A DNA stretch of 64,000 nucleotides, taken from Chloroflexota bacterium (GTDB lineage: Bacteria; Chloroflexota; Anaerolineae; Anaerolineales; UBA4823). Positions 10,878 through 20,734 of this stretch are shown here, one piece after another (position 1 is the stretch's first letter; each line of letters starts with the position of its first letter). The translations under genes and the position numbers were made by a program. The stretch spans positions 124,001 through 188,000 of the forward strand of contig JAKOUW010000244.1 of the NCBI GenBank assembly GCA_029782365.1. The letters run 5' to 3'. The notes under the pieces are model-generated. The model did not search any database. It saw only the letters and a program-made list of their open reading frames with translations, and had not been told where the DNA came from.

Positions 10878-13018
10878 AAGACAAATCAACCAAGAACATT
10901 AGATTGCGCTGGCTCACAATCCTTCCAAGATTCATCATGGTTGTTTCATTCTTCGTCTTGATTATTTTTGGAATTCTTCTTACCAATATTTTTGCTCTGA
11001 ACAAGCCGCCTATTCCGCTTCAGGATGCCATCTTGTCAATTTTGATCGGACTGGTTTTGACAGCTTTGGTTGTCTCTTTATATTTTCTACTTAATTCGGT
11101 GATTCAACCTCTGAAAGCTCTTCGTGAGGATATTGACTCCGTGAAGTTTGACACAAATCCTTTGATAAATAGTGATGAAGCCACGGGCACATCCATAACA
11201 AATATAGAAAATTCATTGCGGTTTGATGACATTTATTCCAGGATGGAGAGACAAGCAGAAGTCAGCCAGGACGAAACCAGTCAGCTCGCATTTTCAATCG
11301 CGCGGTTACTCCACAAGCTTCGACACGCCTACGAAGACCAAGAAATCAAAATCCATGATCGAATGGAAGCGATTAATAAACGAGCAATGCAATTTCATAA
11401 TACCAGTGAAATTACTCGTGAAATTAACGCCTCAAAGGGATCAGATGATCTTGAAGGTTTGCTAAGTCGAGTAGCAGAATTGATAACAACGAAATTTGGA
11501 TATTACTTCACAGGGATTTTCCTCATCGATCCGAAACAGCGTTCTGTCGTTTTACATGCTGGATCAGGTGAAGCGGGCAAAACGATGAAGAAAAGGTTCT
11601 ATTCGGTTCGAATCGGGGAATCAAGCCTTGTCGGTTACGCAGCCATGACCGGCTTTTCACGAATTGTCAATGATGTAATGTCAGATTTTTTACACCAAAA
11701 GGAACCCTCATTGCCTCTTACTCAATCAGAAGCTGTTTTTCCTCTCCTCGTGAAGGGCTCAGTCCTGGGAGTTTTGGATATACAATCTGTGGAAAAAAAC
11801 ACTTTCGATTCTGACCAATTGGCCGTCTTGCAGGTATTAAGTGACCTTTTGGCATTCGCGATTGAGAACAGAGTCCAAGAAACAGCTTTGGCACAGGCTT
11901 CAGCGGAAGTCAAAACCTTATACCAAAGGTACATTGAACAATCCTGGTCGGTTAAGAAATCAGGAAATGCCAATACAGGGTTTGAATATAATCGTTTGGA
12001 GATTCATCCAATTGATAAGTCAATCGAACCCGGTCTTATCGCGCAACTTCAAAAGGGAGTGGCAGTCATCTTGCCTGACGAAAACGGTATTGATAAGGTT
12101 GGACTAAGTGTGCAAGGTCGAGAAACACTGCTGGCACCGATTTTGATGTATAACAAATTGGTAGGTGTAGTTGGACTGGAGGGCAGCGCTGATTCCTCTG
12201 GGGAAGGGGGTAAGCAAAGCTGGACTCCCGAGGATATCCAGATGGTTCAATCATTAACAAACCAGATAGCTCTGGCGATGGATAACGCACGCCTTCTTGA
12301 GGAATCTCAAACACAGGCTGCCCAACTGCGGCTTCTTCAAGAAGTCACATCGGCCGCATCTGCACATACAGATTTAGGAGAATTACTCGATCATGTAACC
12401 CAAACACTCCGGGCAGATTTGGACATTCAATATTGTGGAGCTGTTTTGTTTGATCAAAGCCAACAATTTGGCCATGTCGCGGCAGGCTCGTCGATTGATC
12501 CGAATAGCGCCCATAACAGATTTTGCGATTATCAATGGCCCCTTCGGGATACCCCGGCGATCGAACAATTAATACGGAATGGTAAGTCCATATTAATTAA
12601 TGATCCTGTTCATAATATGACGACTGCACCATTGCACTTTATGTTTCAACAAGTGAATACCTCTCAATTGGTGCTTATTCCTTTGGTGCTCAGATCACAG
12701 GTTATTGGAATGCTCGATGTACACTTTAGTGGTTACCAACGAGATATAAATGATGATAATTTACGTTTGTTCGACCAAATTAGTTTACAGATTGCCTCGG
12801 CAATTGAAGTCGCGCAAAGTTTTCAAGAAGCTACATTGAAGGCTGAACGCGAACGTAAGATCAGTGAAGTTGTTCGCCATATCCGCGAGACATTGGATAT
12901 CCAAACTATTTTGCGCTCTGCAGCAGAGGATATCCAAAAAACTTTTGACCTTCCAGAAGTCACAGTAAGATTAATTGCCACTGAACAAAACAAAGAAAAA
13001 AATAAATTCGAAGGCTAA
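10874..13018 (+). CDS. Two-TM receptor with three GAF-type domains
   Basis: The ATG overlaps the previous stop (ATGA) and has an AAGGAG site eight bases upstream. The 714-residue protein has two transmembrane helices (~13-38, ~50-75) with a short loop, a HAMP-like and coiled-coil stretch (~76-185), a GAF domain (~190-340) in which the array signature has decayed (SRIVNDVMSDFL), a partial GAF (~345-470), and a full extra GAF (~480-645) not seen in most siblings. The shared C-terminal segment (~650-700, IRETLDIQTILRSAAEDI) ends it. It is followed by a 40-base spacer, the longest within the receptor array, so a minor promoter or processing site could sit there. Confidence 0.85.
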   Translation: MKDKSTKNIRLRWLTILPRFIMVVSFFVLIIFGILLTNIFALNKPPIPLQDAILSILIGLVLTALVVSLYFLLNSVIQPLKALREDIDSVKFDTNPLINSDEATGTSITNIENSLRFDDIYSRMERQAEVSQDETSQLAFSIARLLHKLRHAYEDQEIKIHDRMEAINKRAMQFHNTSEITREINASKGSDDLEGLLSRVAELITTKFGYYFTGIFLIDPKQRSVVLHAGSGEAGKTMKKRFYSVRIGESSLVGYAAMTGFSRIVNDVMSDFLHQKEPSLPLTQSEAVFPLLVKGSVLGVLDIQSVEKNTFDSDQLAVLQVLSDLLAFAIENRVQETALAQASAEVKTLYQRYIEQSWSVKKSGNANTGFEYNRLEIHPIDKSIEPGLIAQLQKGVAVILPDENGIDKVGLSVQGRETLLAPILMYNKLVGVVGLEGSADSSGEGGKQSWTPEDIQMVQSLTNQIALAMDNARLLEESQTQAAQLRLLQEVTSAASAHTDLGELLDHVTQTLRADLDIQYCGAVLFDQSQQFGHVAAGSSIDPNSAHNRFCDYQWPLRDTPAIEQLIRNGKSILINDPVHNMTTAPLHFMFQQVNTSQLVLIPLVLRSQVIGMLDVHFSGYQRDINDDNLRLFDQISLQIASAIEVAQSFQEATLKAERERKISEVVRHIRETLDIQTILRSAAEDIQKTFDLPEVTVRLIATEQNKEKNKFEG

Positions 13019-13058
13019 AAGTGGAAAGCATCTCGAATAATTTCTTAGGATTGAAATT

Positions 13059-15734
13059 GTGAACGGAAATAACCCCTCTCAAACCCAGAAGAATGCTCAT
13101 TTGAATAGACGATGGCTTCTCGTATGGACATCAATTTTCTTTTTTGTATTCCTGGGGATTATTCCAAGCATGGTTTTTCGCGGCCTCGGGATAAACCTGG
13201 CATTGTTTATGATCGGTGTTCTATCCATTATTACCTGGCGCGCTTTGCCACTTAAGGAATTTGGCTCGATTCTAACTCTCTCACTGGTTTTTGGTGTAAT
13301 CACTGTGTTGTTGGATTTATTTAGTGCCCAATCCCGGCCCGAATTATTTTCTTCCAATATCCAGGCAATTATTTCCGCAAGTTTGATTGTTCTTATAATT
13401 GCATTCTTCCTGCTGACATTCCAACAATATCCTGTGCAGTTAAGGTTGGTGATAGCAATTGGAGGAATTTCAACTCTGGCAGTCTTCAGCCTGGCTTTTG
13501 GCATAAAAACAGTTTTGAAAGATTCAATTGTTCAATCGAACGTTTTAGCATTAAATTCCAGCGCCGCCAGGGTCGGAAGAGACCTGGACTCAGCAATTGT
13601 CGATGCCCAAATGGATCTTCGAAACCAGGCATATTTGCCTTTATATGCGAAATTCTTGACCACAATGCAAAATGAAGAGCAGACTGATATTAAGTCTATT
13701 TGGGATAATTTGTTGGTTCAGGGAAAACAGGCAGCACAAAATAATACGCCTCAAAATTATATAATTGGTTTCTCTTTGATTAATAAACAAGGGAAAATCT
13801 TGCTGGATACGCAAGAAAAATCGGTAGGGATGGACATTTCTGGCCTACCTTATTTTCAACCAGCAATTCATGGAAAAAAGGAATTTGTGTCGGATATTTT
13901 CTTTGCTGATGATAACCAGCCTTATATCTACATAATCGAACCAGTTATGGCAGAGAAGGTAAATGATACAGTATTAGGTTTTCTGACGGCTCGTTACCAG
14001 ATTGGATTCATCCAAAGAATTGTTTTGCAAGCGAATGATCTTGTTGGCCCACAATCTTTCGCAATTCTCCTGGATGAAAATGGATTACAGTTAGCCCGGG
14101 GCCAGATGCCTATCGATTTTTATAAACTGGTTTTACCCATTGATTTGACGAAAATATCAAAATTACAAGAATTGCAAAGATTGCCGGCCGGAGATACAAG
14201 CAAAATTGTCTCTTTGCAAGCAAGCCTGGCCAGCGAATTGTCGAAAAGCGAACAGCTGCAAAATATCAAATATGAAGATTCAAACACCTCACCTGGGCAA
14301 ACTTATATCGCAAGTATTTCCTCAATGGCTCAAAAACCATGGAGAGTTATTTATTCCCAATCTGAGACGTATTTATCAGCGCCAATTGTTGATTTGAATG
14401 TAATCATCCAATTAATCTCGTTAGGTTTAGTGAGTATTTCAATCCTGGCTGCCTTCGCTATTTCTGCTATCATCGTCAAACCAATAAAAACGCTCGCTTT
14501 AGCAGCATCAGCACGCGCGAAGGGAGAAACGAGTGCACGAGTGAAAATCGATACCGATGACGAGATTAAGGAATTATCGAATTCGATGGAAACTATGGGT
14601 GATCGTCTGCAGAGAATTGTCATGGAAATGGAAAAAAGGATAAATGAGCGTACTGTTGAACTTGAAAATCGATCGAAACTAATGCAGGCGGCAACCGAGG
14701 TTGGGAGAATTGCAGCCACATATCGTGACCTGGATGTTCTTCTTCCAAAAATTTCGCGGTTGATTAGTGAACGGTTTGGATATTATCACGTTGGGATATT
14801 TTTGCTTGATGATACAGGGGAATACGCTGTACTAAGGGCTTCGAACTCTGATGGTGGGCAAAGACTGCTAAAGCGAAACCACAAACTGCAAGTTGGCCGC
14901 CAGGGCATTGTCGGTTATGTGGCCGGCAGCCAGAAGCCGCGTATTGCGCTCGATGTTGGCGAAGACGCAATTTTCTTAACCAATCCAGAACTGCCATTAA
15001 CCCGATCTGAAATGGCTTTACCATTGCTTGCAGGCGGAAAAGTGCTTGGGGCACTAGATATACAAAGTGTTCACTCCAATGCATTTTCTGAAGAGACGAT
15101 TTCTGTTATGCAAGTCGCCGCAGACTTGCTAGCTGTTGCTATCGAAAATGCTTCATTGTTCTCGGAAAGCAAGGCTGCACTGGTTTCTATGCGTAAAGCG
15201 TATGGTGATGTTTCTGAAAAGTCGTGGATAGAACGAATGGCGTCTAAGGTTGGAATAAGTTCGCCTATTGGATATCGAAGTATTGAGCGGGGAAGTTATC
15301 CTATAAATCTAAATGAAAACCAGAATACGAATTTGGAAGCAGAAAATGCTCCATTCATAATCATCGGTAATAAACCTGAACCTGAAACTCTTTCGAAATC
15401 TGCTTCACGATTATCGATCCCGATCAAAGTTCGTGATAATGTGATCGGATTCGTTGATACGTTTAAATCACCAGATACTGGAAGGTGGTCAAGTGAAGAG
15501 CAAGAAGCCATAAATTCTTTAGTAGATCAGTTAGGAGTGGCGCTAGAAAGCGCCCGGTTATACGAGAACAGTCAATTACAAACCCAACGTGAACATCTAG
15601 TCGGTGAGTTGACATCCCGTTTACAGGAAAGCCTGGATGTAGATAATGTATTGAGGGCGGCAGTCATTGAAATAAGAACAGCGCTTGGCCTAAATGATGT
15701 CTCGATTGTTCTTGGGGAGAGGCCAAATAAATGA
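13059..15734 (+). CDS. Multi-TM plus dCache, HAMP and GAF receptor (GTG start)
   Basis: The protein (891 residues) starts at a GTG preceded by TAGGA eight bases upstream (13046-13050); no ATG in this frame is better placed. Four to five hydrophobic helices (~20-150) precede an extracytoplasmic double-Cache-like region (~155-440, with EPVMAEKVNDTVLGFLTARY), a helix (~447-470), HAMP (~470-525), a signalling helix, and a canonical GAF (~550-710) with PRIALDVGEDAIFLTNPELP. A partial GAF and the shared C-terminal segment (~835-885, LTSRLQESLDVDNVLRAA) follow. It overlaps the next gene by four bases (ATGA). Its layout is close to that of the 17701-20730 gene, suggesting duplication with divergence of the input region. 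Confidence 0.86.
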   Translation: MNGNNPSQTQKNAHLNRRWLLVWTSIFFFVFLGIIPSMVFRGLGINLALFMIGVLSIITWRALPLKEFGSILTLSLVFGVITVLLDLFSAQSRPELFSSNIQAIISASLIVLIIAFFLLTFQQYPVQLRLVIAIGGISTLAVFSLAFGIKTVLKDSIVQSNVLALNSSAARVGRDLDSAIVDAQMDLRNQAYLPLYAKFLTTMQNEEQTDIKSIWDNLLVQGKQAAQNNTPQNYIIGFSLINKQGKILLDTQEKSVGMDISGLPYFQPAIHGKKEFVSDIFFADDNQPYIYIIEPVMAEKVNDTVLGFLTARYQIGFIQRIVLQANDLVGPQSFAILLDENGLQLARGQMPIDFYKLVLPIDLTKISKLQELQRLPAGDTSKIVSLQASLASELSKSEQLQNIKYEDSNTSPGQTYIASISSMAQKPWRVIYSQSETYLSAPIVDLNVIIQLISLGLVSISILAAFAISAIIVKPIKTLALAASARAKGETSARVKIDTDDEIKELSNSMETMGDRLQRIVMEMEKRINERTVELENRSKLMQAATEVGRIAATYRDLDVLLPKISRLISERFGYYHVGIFLLDDTGEYAVLRASNSDGGQRLLKRNHKLQVGRQGIVGYVAGSQKPRIALDVGEDAIFLTNPELPLTRSEMALPLLAGGKVLGALDIQSVHSNAFSEETISVMQVAADLLAVAIENASLFSESKAALVSMRKAYGDVSEKSWIERMASKVGISSPIGYRSIERGSYPINLNENQNTNLEAENAPFIIIGNKPEPETLSKSASRLSIPIKVRDNVIGFVDTFKSPDTGRWSSEEQEAINSLVDQLGVALESARLYENSQLQTQREHLVGELTSRLQESLDVDNVLRAAVIEIRTALGLNDVSIVLGERPNK

Positions 15735-17704
15735 GCCACGAATCGCCCCACGTGATGGATTTGTCTTCCCAAACTGGGAAAACCGGTCTCCAAAACGACG
15801 CCGGAAAAATTAGTCAAAAACACTTACCATGGAATAATTCCTTAAGAGGTGGAATTACTTACGGCGTCTTGGTGATTTGCGCGATCAGTGTCAGTATCAG
15901 CATGATTATAATGCTGGTCTTTATCAGCCGTGGTCTCAAAATGAACCTTCAAAAACAGGCAACTCAGCTTGTTACCCTGGCTGCTACTCAGATTGATGGT
16001 AACGCATTAGGTAATTTGAGAACACCAGACCAAATGGCTGGTTTGGATTATTCCAATGTTCAAAATACTTTAGAAACTATCCAATCAAAAATCCCCGATA
16101 CTGTTTTTGTTAGAATATTGCGCCTTACGTCTGGTGCAGTGACATTTGTGGTGGAAGTTAATGGAAACACTCAACAATCGAGGCAAATCGGAGATCGGTA
16201 TCAAGAATTACCAGGAACCATTGTTCAGAGATTACAGCGTATAACTGGTCCCTTCACTGCCGACGGTGTCATAACCGATAACTCCGGACAATATTGGAGC
16301 GCATTTGCCCCGGTCTATTCATCTCAAGGCGAACTGAGCGGTGTATTGGAAATAGGCGTCCGCGCAGATAGCTATCTTCTCTTACAACAACGAATGATCC
16401 TTTTGTTTATTTCCGTGGTGATCATAGCTCTATTGACTGTGGGTGCATTGGGATTATGGCTTTCGCGTAGGATGGTTAATCAAATAATCTATTGGGGTGC
16501 ATGGATTAATTCAATTGCTGAAAGTAAAGAAATCGTTCTCGAAACTCCGATCAAACTCACTGAATTAGAAAGAATAACGGAGAGTATAACTACAGCCTTT
16601 GCTGGTTTTCAGACGAGACAAACACAATTAAAAAATCAACTTCATGAACAAAATCAAGAATTTATGCGGAGAGCAGGAATTATCCAAACTGCTTCTCAAA
16701 TTGCGGCTAATGCTTCTAGGATTCAGGATCCTGACCAATTGATGCCTCAGGTGATCATTGGTATTCGAGAGAATTTCAATCTAGAAACTGCAAGATACTA
16801 TGAAGGCAATGATGAATTGGTGACGTTGGCTTACGAGGTAAATCGATCAAATGACAATCGTACTTCGGATGCTTCCAATCTAGGGATTAAATTCCGCAAA
16901 GGTGACGGATTAATTGGAAGGGCGATGGTTGAAAGAAGCTTTCAATTAGGAAGCGAAGAAATTCAGACGAGCAGCTCGGAGCTCAAGGCGAGCGAATTGA
17001 TCATTCCATTGTTATTCAATGATATGTTTCTTGGTGTTATTGAACTTGGGACGATCAATCCGGAATTTTTCAATGAATTTACCATCGATGTATTACAGGC
17101 CATGTGTGAACAAATATCAGTGGCGATTCGAAATGCAAAAGTCTATCATGAAACACGCCAGGCATTTGATACACTGCAAAACTCTTATGAAAAAATTACT
17201 CGCTCTGCTTGGAGTGGGTACTTACGAAATAGTGGCGATATTGGTTACAATGCTGGAAATAGCGGCCTTATTCAGGTAAATCAATTACCGGTGAAAAACC
17301 ATTTGCCCGCTGTTGGTGAACCATATCGACTGGATGGGCGTTTGCTCACCATGCCAGTGAGGGTGCGTGGCGAAATTTTTGGATTTATTCAAGCGAGTCA
17401 GCCTGAAGGAATTCTTGCCTGGACCTCTGATGAAATCGAGTTATTACAAACTCTGGTTGACCAGTTAGGTGTTGCCCTAGATAATGCACGACTCTACAGC
17501 GCCACTCAACGCAGCGCAGAGCGGGAACGAATACAATCTGAAATAACAACCTCGGTGCGCGCATCCAGTAATATCGATGTCATTATGCAAACAGCCGTGC
17601 GACAGTTAACTGAAGCATTAGGTGCGCCAAAAGGTGTAATCCGATTGAATTTCTCCGGTACGGATGAAAGGGTGAAGCAAGAACCCGAGGATAATCATTC
17701 ATGA
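15731..17704 (+). CDS. Membrane receptor with small periplasmic domain and GAF
   Basis: This 657-residue receptor has one transmembrane helix (~42-66), a compact extracytoplasmic domain of about 150 residues (~70-215), a second helix (~220-245), and a linker without a clear HAMP domain. The periplasmic part (ATQIDGNALGNLRTPDQ...TVFVRILR...SGVLEIGV) resembles the small sensor domain found in front of many kinases and cyclases; I cannot name it with certainty. A divergent GAF (~315-480, lacking PRIALDVG), a partial GAF (~490-590) and the shared C-terminal segment (~595-645, ITTSVRASSNIDVIMQTA) follow. Both ends overlap neighbours by four bases (ATGA), fitting one transcript. Confidence 0.84.
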   Translation: MSHESPHVMDLSSQTGKTGLQNDAGKISQKHLPWNNSLRGGITYGVLVICAISVSISMIIMLVFISRGLKMNLQKQATQLVTLAATQIDGNALGNLRTPDQMAGLDYSNVQNTLETIQSKIPDTVFVRILRLTSGAVTFVVEVNGNTQQSRQIGDRYQELPGTIVQRLQRITGPFTADGVITDNSGQYWSAFAPVYSSQGELSGVLEIGVRADSYLLLQQRMILLFISVVIIALLTVGALGLWLSRRMVNQIIYWGAWINSIAESKEIVLETPIKLTELERITESITTAFAGFQTRQTQLKNQLHEQNQEFMRRAGIIQTASQIAANASRIQDPDQLMPQVIIGIRENFNLETARYYEGNDELVTLAYEVNRSNDNRTSDASNLGIKFRKGDGLIGRAMVERSFQLGSEEIQTSSSELKASELIIPLLFNDMFLGVIELGTINPEFFNEFTIDVLQAMCEQISVAIRNAKVYHETRQAFDTLQNSYEKITRSAWSGYLRNSGDIGYNAGNSGLIQVNQLPVKNHLPAVGEPYRLDGRLLTMPVRVRGEIFGFIQASQPEGILAWTSDEIELLQTLVDQLGVALDNARLYSATQRSAERERIQSEITTSVRASSNIDVIMQTAVRQLTEALGAPKGVIRLNFSGTDERVKQEPEDNHS

Positions 17705-20700
17705 ATGAACCTGGATTCTCTAAGAATTCAATCTCATCGCAAGACGAGGGTATCAAAATCAATGCCGGCTACACTAAGGCTATCGCCGTCACGCTTGACG
17801 GACAAAATCGTCGACTTTATGCCTGGCGTACATTATTAATTTTCGCATTTGCGACTTTTGGCGTATTCGTTTTTGGTTTGATTGATGCTATTCCAATCCC
17901 TAATTGGATGTCTGCAGCGACATTGAGCATGACTTTGGTGATTTCCCTGGCTGGTTTCTATGCGGCGTTTTCTAACAGAAATAATTATCAACCAAGGTCG
18001 ATTGAGCTTATGCTCGTTATTCTTTGGATTTGTTCGATTTTTATCGTTTTTATGACTTCGGGCTTGGGATTAATTCTTGCTATCGCAATATTTACTTTGA
18101 CGACAAGTCTGGCTGTCCAGGCTTTACCGATTCGATTGGTGAACCTTTTCATTCTGTTTTCAGCAGGCGTTGCCGGTATCATCTATTTGGCAGAATTATT
18201 GATTCCATATCAAAGAGACGTTGCATCTCCAGCCATACTTGATGTTTTGCCCTGGGTTGTCGCCGCTGTTTTGTTAATATTTGTGGTTTTTATAGTCCAC
18301 CGATTCGATCAATTCCCGTTGTTAACGAAAATTGTTGTGCCATTCGTTGTCGTCGTTGTTACCTCTGTTGGCGTTATGGGATTTGTCAATTATTTGGCGA
18401 TTCGTGAGACTTTAAGCGCTGCAATGGACGACAGACTCCATGCGGCAGCGCTTCAAACCGCTGGAAAAGTAGACTCTTATTTTGGTAATATTCAAACAAT
18501 CATCCAAACAGAATCGATTCTTCCAACATTTGTTGATTATTTATCCCTATCTGAGCAAGATCGAGCTGACTCTCCTGATTCTGCCAAAGCGCGGCAATTG
18601 TTGAAAGACTTTCAGAACCTCAACCAGGTCCTCTCATACTCAATTCTTGATACGCAAGGTGGTGTGCTTCTTTCAACCCTGGCGCCCGATCTGGAGTCGC
18701 TCAGAGCTATCCCAAATACATTGGGTATCGACCAGGCTGACCGGAATTTCTTGCTCATGGCCATGACCTCCAGAGATGGTTATGCCTCTCCAGTGATTTA
18801 TTCTTCGAAAGATCAGCCAACTATTTATTATGGGAAAGGGATATTGAATAAGAATGGCGCTGTTTCAGGCGTTTTAGTTGCCCAATACAATTTGCGTCAA
18901 CTTCAACTTGGCATCTTCGAACCGGATTTTGGTTTGGCAGGAAAAAATTCTTATCCAATGTTGGTCACCGATATTGGTTTGATGCTTGCATCTGGTTTGA
19001 ATACTACAGCTCTGGATACACTTATCACATCCTACAACGCTAGCGATATGCAGCGGATGATCGAACAGAATCGGCTTCCGCAAAGGTCGATTTACGAATT
19101 GGCATCCAATATGGAAGGGTTTGCCGACCATATTGCCGAATTGGATCAATTAACAAGTACAACTGGTGTAAATAATGGAACGAAATCAACCGGATCACTG
19201 CCGAGTGTTTCTTTTCAAATTGAGGAGCCGACAGCGCAAAGCCAATTGCGAGGCGTAGCAGTTCCATTGAGGAGTCTCAAGGGTTGGAAGGTAGTTTTTA
19301 TTCAACCTCAGGGTGTGCTACTCGGTCAAATTAATGATAGTTTGCGCCTGACAAGTCTTATTGTTTTAGCCGTGATTGGTCTCTCTGTGGTCGGTGGGTC
19401 ATTGATTTCTAGAGCAATTGCTCGTCCGATGCTTCAATTAGCTGAAGCAGCGGAACGGATTCAGGTTGGCGATCTGGATGTTCGGATTAAAGTAAAGGGT
19501 GAAGATGAAATTGGTTTCTTGTCTGATGTTTTTAATCAAATGACAGACCAATTGCGTCAAATGGTGGCTGGATTGGAGGCTCGCGTTTCACAAAGAACAT
19601 ATGAATTGGCTGCCGCCAACCAACAAATGGCCACGAGAACCAGGCAATTAGAAACTATTTCCGAGGTAAGCCGGGCTATTGCTACTGAGAGAAACCTGGA
19701 ACACCTTTTGCCTTTGATCACAAAAACGATTAGTGATCAATTTGGTTTTTACCATGTTGGTATCTTCTTAGTCGATGAAAAGAATGAATTTGCGGTATTG
19801 CGTGCCTCCAATTCAGATGGTGGGCAGAAGATGCTGGCTCGAGGCCACCGGTTAATGGTTGGCCAGCAAGGGATTGTTGGTTTTGTCACCAGACACGGGG
19901 TTCCTCGCGTAGCTTTGGATGTGGGAAAGGATGCGATTTTCTTCAATAACCCGGACTTGCCGGAAACACGTTCGGAGTTAGCTTTGCCTTTGAAGACAGG
20001 GGATAAGATTATTGGAGCGTTGGATGTACAAAGTAAGTCGCCGGCCGCATTTGGAAATGAAGATGTAGCTTTGTTGAGCACATTGGCTGAACAGGTTTCG
20101 ATTGCGATCGAGAATGCAACTTTATTCCTATTTTCAGACAAGGCATTGAGTGATCTACAAGCAGCACAGCGGCAGTACATCCAGCAAAATTGGCTTGGCA
20201 GATTAGAAAGACAGCTTAATCTAGGGTATGTGTATGAACATGGTCATCTGAAGCCGGTCAAACAGGTCGATAATTCGGAACCGGTTGCGCAAAAAAACAA
20301 CCAAATGTCTTTACCAATCCATTTGCGCGGTGCAATTATCGGATCAATCGATATATCGAAAGATGAGCATAACGGCAGGAATATTGGTTGGTCTGACGAA
20401 GAACTTCGATTAGCTCAATCAATAGCAGACCAAGTGGGTTTAGCACTTGAAAACGCAAGGCTATTAGAAGAGACACAGCAGCGCGCTGAGCGCGAATCAA
20501 TGGTTGCGCAGATCACAACCAAGCTGCGAGCCAGCAATGATCCCCAGCTAATTTTGCAAACTGCGGCTCAGGAGATAAAACGAGCCTTGAATGTTCACAC
20601 AACTCATATTGTTTTGCCTTTACAACACAAGCGGATTGATCACAAAACAATAAACGGAGATATTTCACCAGACCAAGCACCACCTGACGATCAATCTGAA

Positions 20701-20730
20701 ACAAGTAATAAGGGAAAAGTAGAAGGTTGA
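17701..20730 (+). CDS. Multi-TM plus dCache, HAMP and GAF receptor, last of the array
   Basis: At 1009 residues this is the largest receptor. Six hydrophobic helices (~45-200) and one more (~205-228) lead into a long extracytoplasmic double-Cache region (~230-545), then a helix (~550-572), HAMP (~573-625), a signalling helix (RVSQRTYELAAANQQM), and a canonical GAF (~660-835) with PRVALDVGKDAIFFNNPDLP. A partial GAF (~845-925) and the shared C-terminal segment (~930-980, ITTKLRASNDPQLILQTA) complete it, with a polar tail. A GAGGA site lies about nine bases before the ATG. It is followed after four bases by the ParA-type gene, which ties the array to the cytoplasmic genes downstream. Confidence 0.87.
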   Translation: MNEPGFSKNSISSQDEGIKINAGYTKAIAVTLDGQNRRLYAWRTLLIFAFATFGVFVFGLIDAIPIPNWMSAATLSMTLVISLAGFYAAFSNRNNYQPRSIELMLVILWICSIFIVFMTSGLGLILAIAIFTLTTSLAVQALPIRLVNLFILFSAGVAGIIYLAELLIPYQRDVASPAILDVLPWVVAAVLLIFVVFIVHRFDQFPLLTKIVVPFVVVVVTSVGVMGFVNYLAIRETLSAAMDDRLHAAALQTAGKVDSYFGNIQTIIQTESILPTFVDYLSLSEQDRADSPDSAKARQLLKDFQNLNQVLSYSILDTQGGVLLSTLAPDLESLRAIPNTLGIDQADRNFLLMAMTSRDGYASPVIYSSKDQPTIYYGKGILNKNGAVSGVLVAQYNLRQLQLGIFEPDFGLAGKNSYPMLVTDIGLMLASGLNTTALDTLITSYNASDMQRMIEQNRLPQRSIYELASNMEGFADHIAELDQLTSTTGVNNGTKSTGSLPSVSFQIEEPTAQSQLRGVAVPLRSLKGWKVVFIQPQGVLLGQINDSLRLTSLIVLAVIGLSVVGGSLISRAIARPMLQLAEAAERIQVGDLDVRIKVKGEDEIGFLSDVFNQMTDQLRQMVAGLEARVSQRTYELAAANQQMATRTRQLETISEVSRAIATERNLEHLLPLITKTISDQFGFYHVGIFLVDEKNEFAVLRASNSDGGQKMLARGHRLMVGQQGIVGFVTRHGVPRVALDVGKDAIFFNNPDLPETRSELALPLKTGDKIIGALDVQSKSPAAFGNEDVALLSTLAEQVSIAIENATLFLFSDKALSDLQAAQRQYIQQNWLGRLERQLNLGYVYEHGHLKPVKQVDNSEPVAQKNNQMSLPIHLRGAIIGSIDISKDEHNGRNIGWSDEELRLAQSIADQVGLALENARLLEETQQRAERESMVAQITTKLRASNDPQLILQTAAQEIKRALNVHTTHIVLPLQHKRIDHKTINGDISPDQAPPDDQSETSNKGKVEG

Positions 20731-20734
20731 CGCA

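Noticed and set aside
19749-20180. 143-codon antisense frame inside a receptor gene
   Set aside because: It mirrors the conserved GAF coding sequence and has no independent signature.
2013-20730. Phytochrome or cyanobacteriochrome function for the GAF receptors
   Set aside because: I see no conserved chromophore-binding cysteine motif or PHY domain in the GAF regions.
2013-20730. DNA-level repeats or recent tandem duplication of the receptor genes
   Set aside because: Similarity is clear in protein motifs but the nucleotide sequences have diverged, so this is old paralogy rather than a repeat array.
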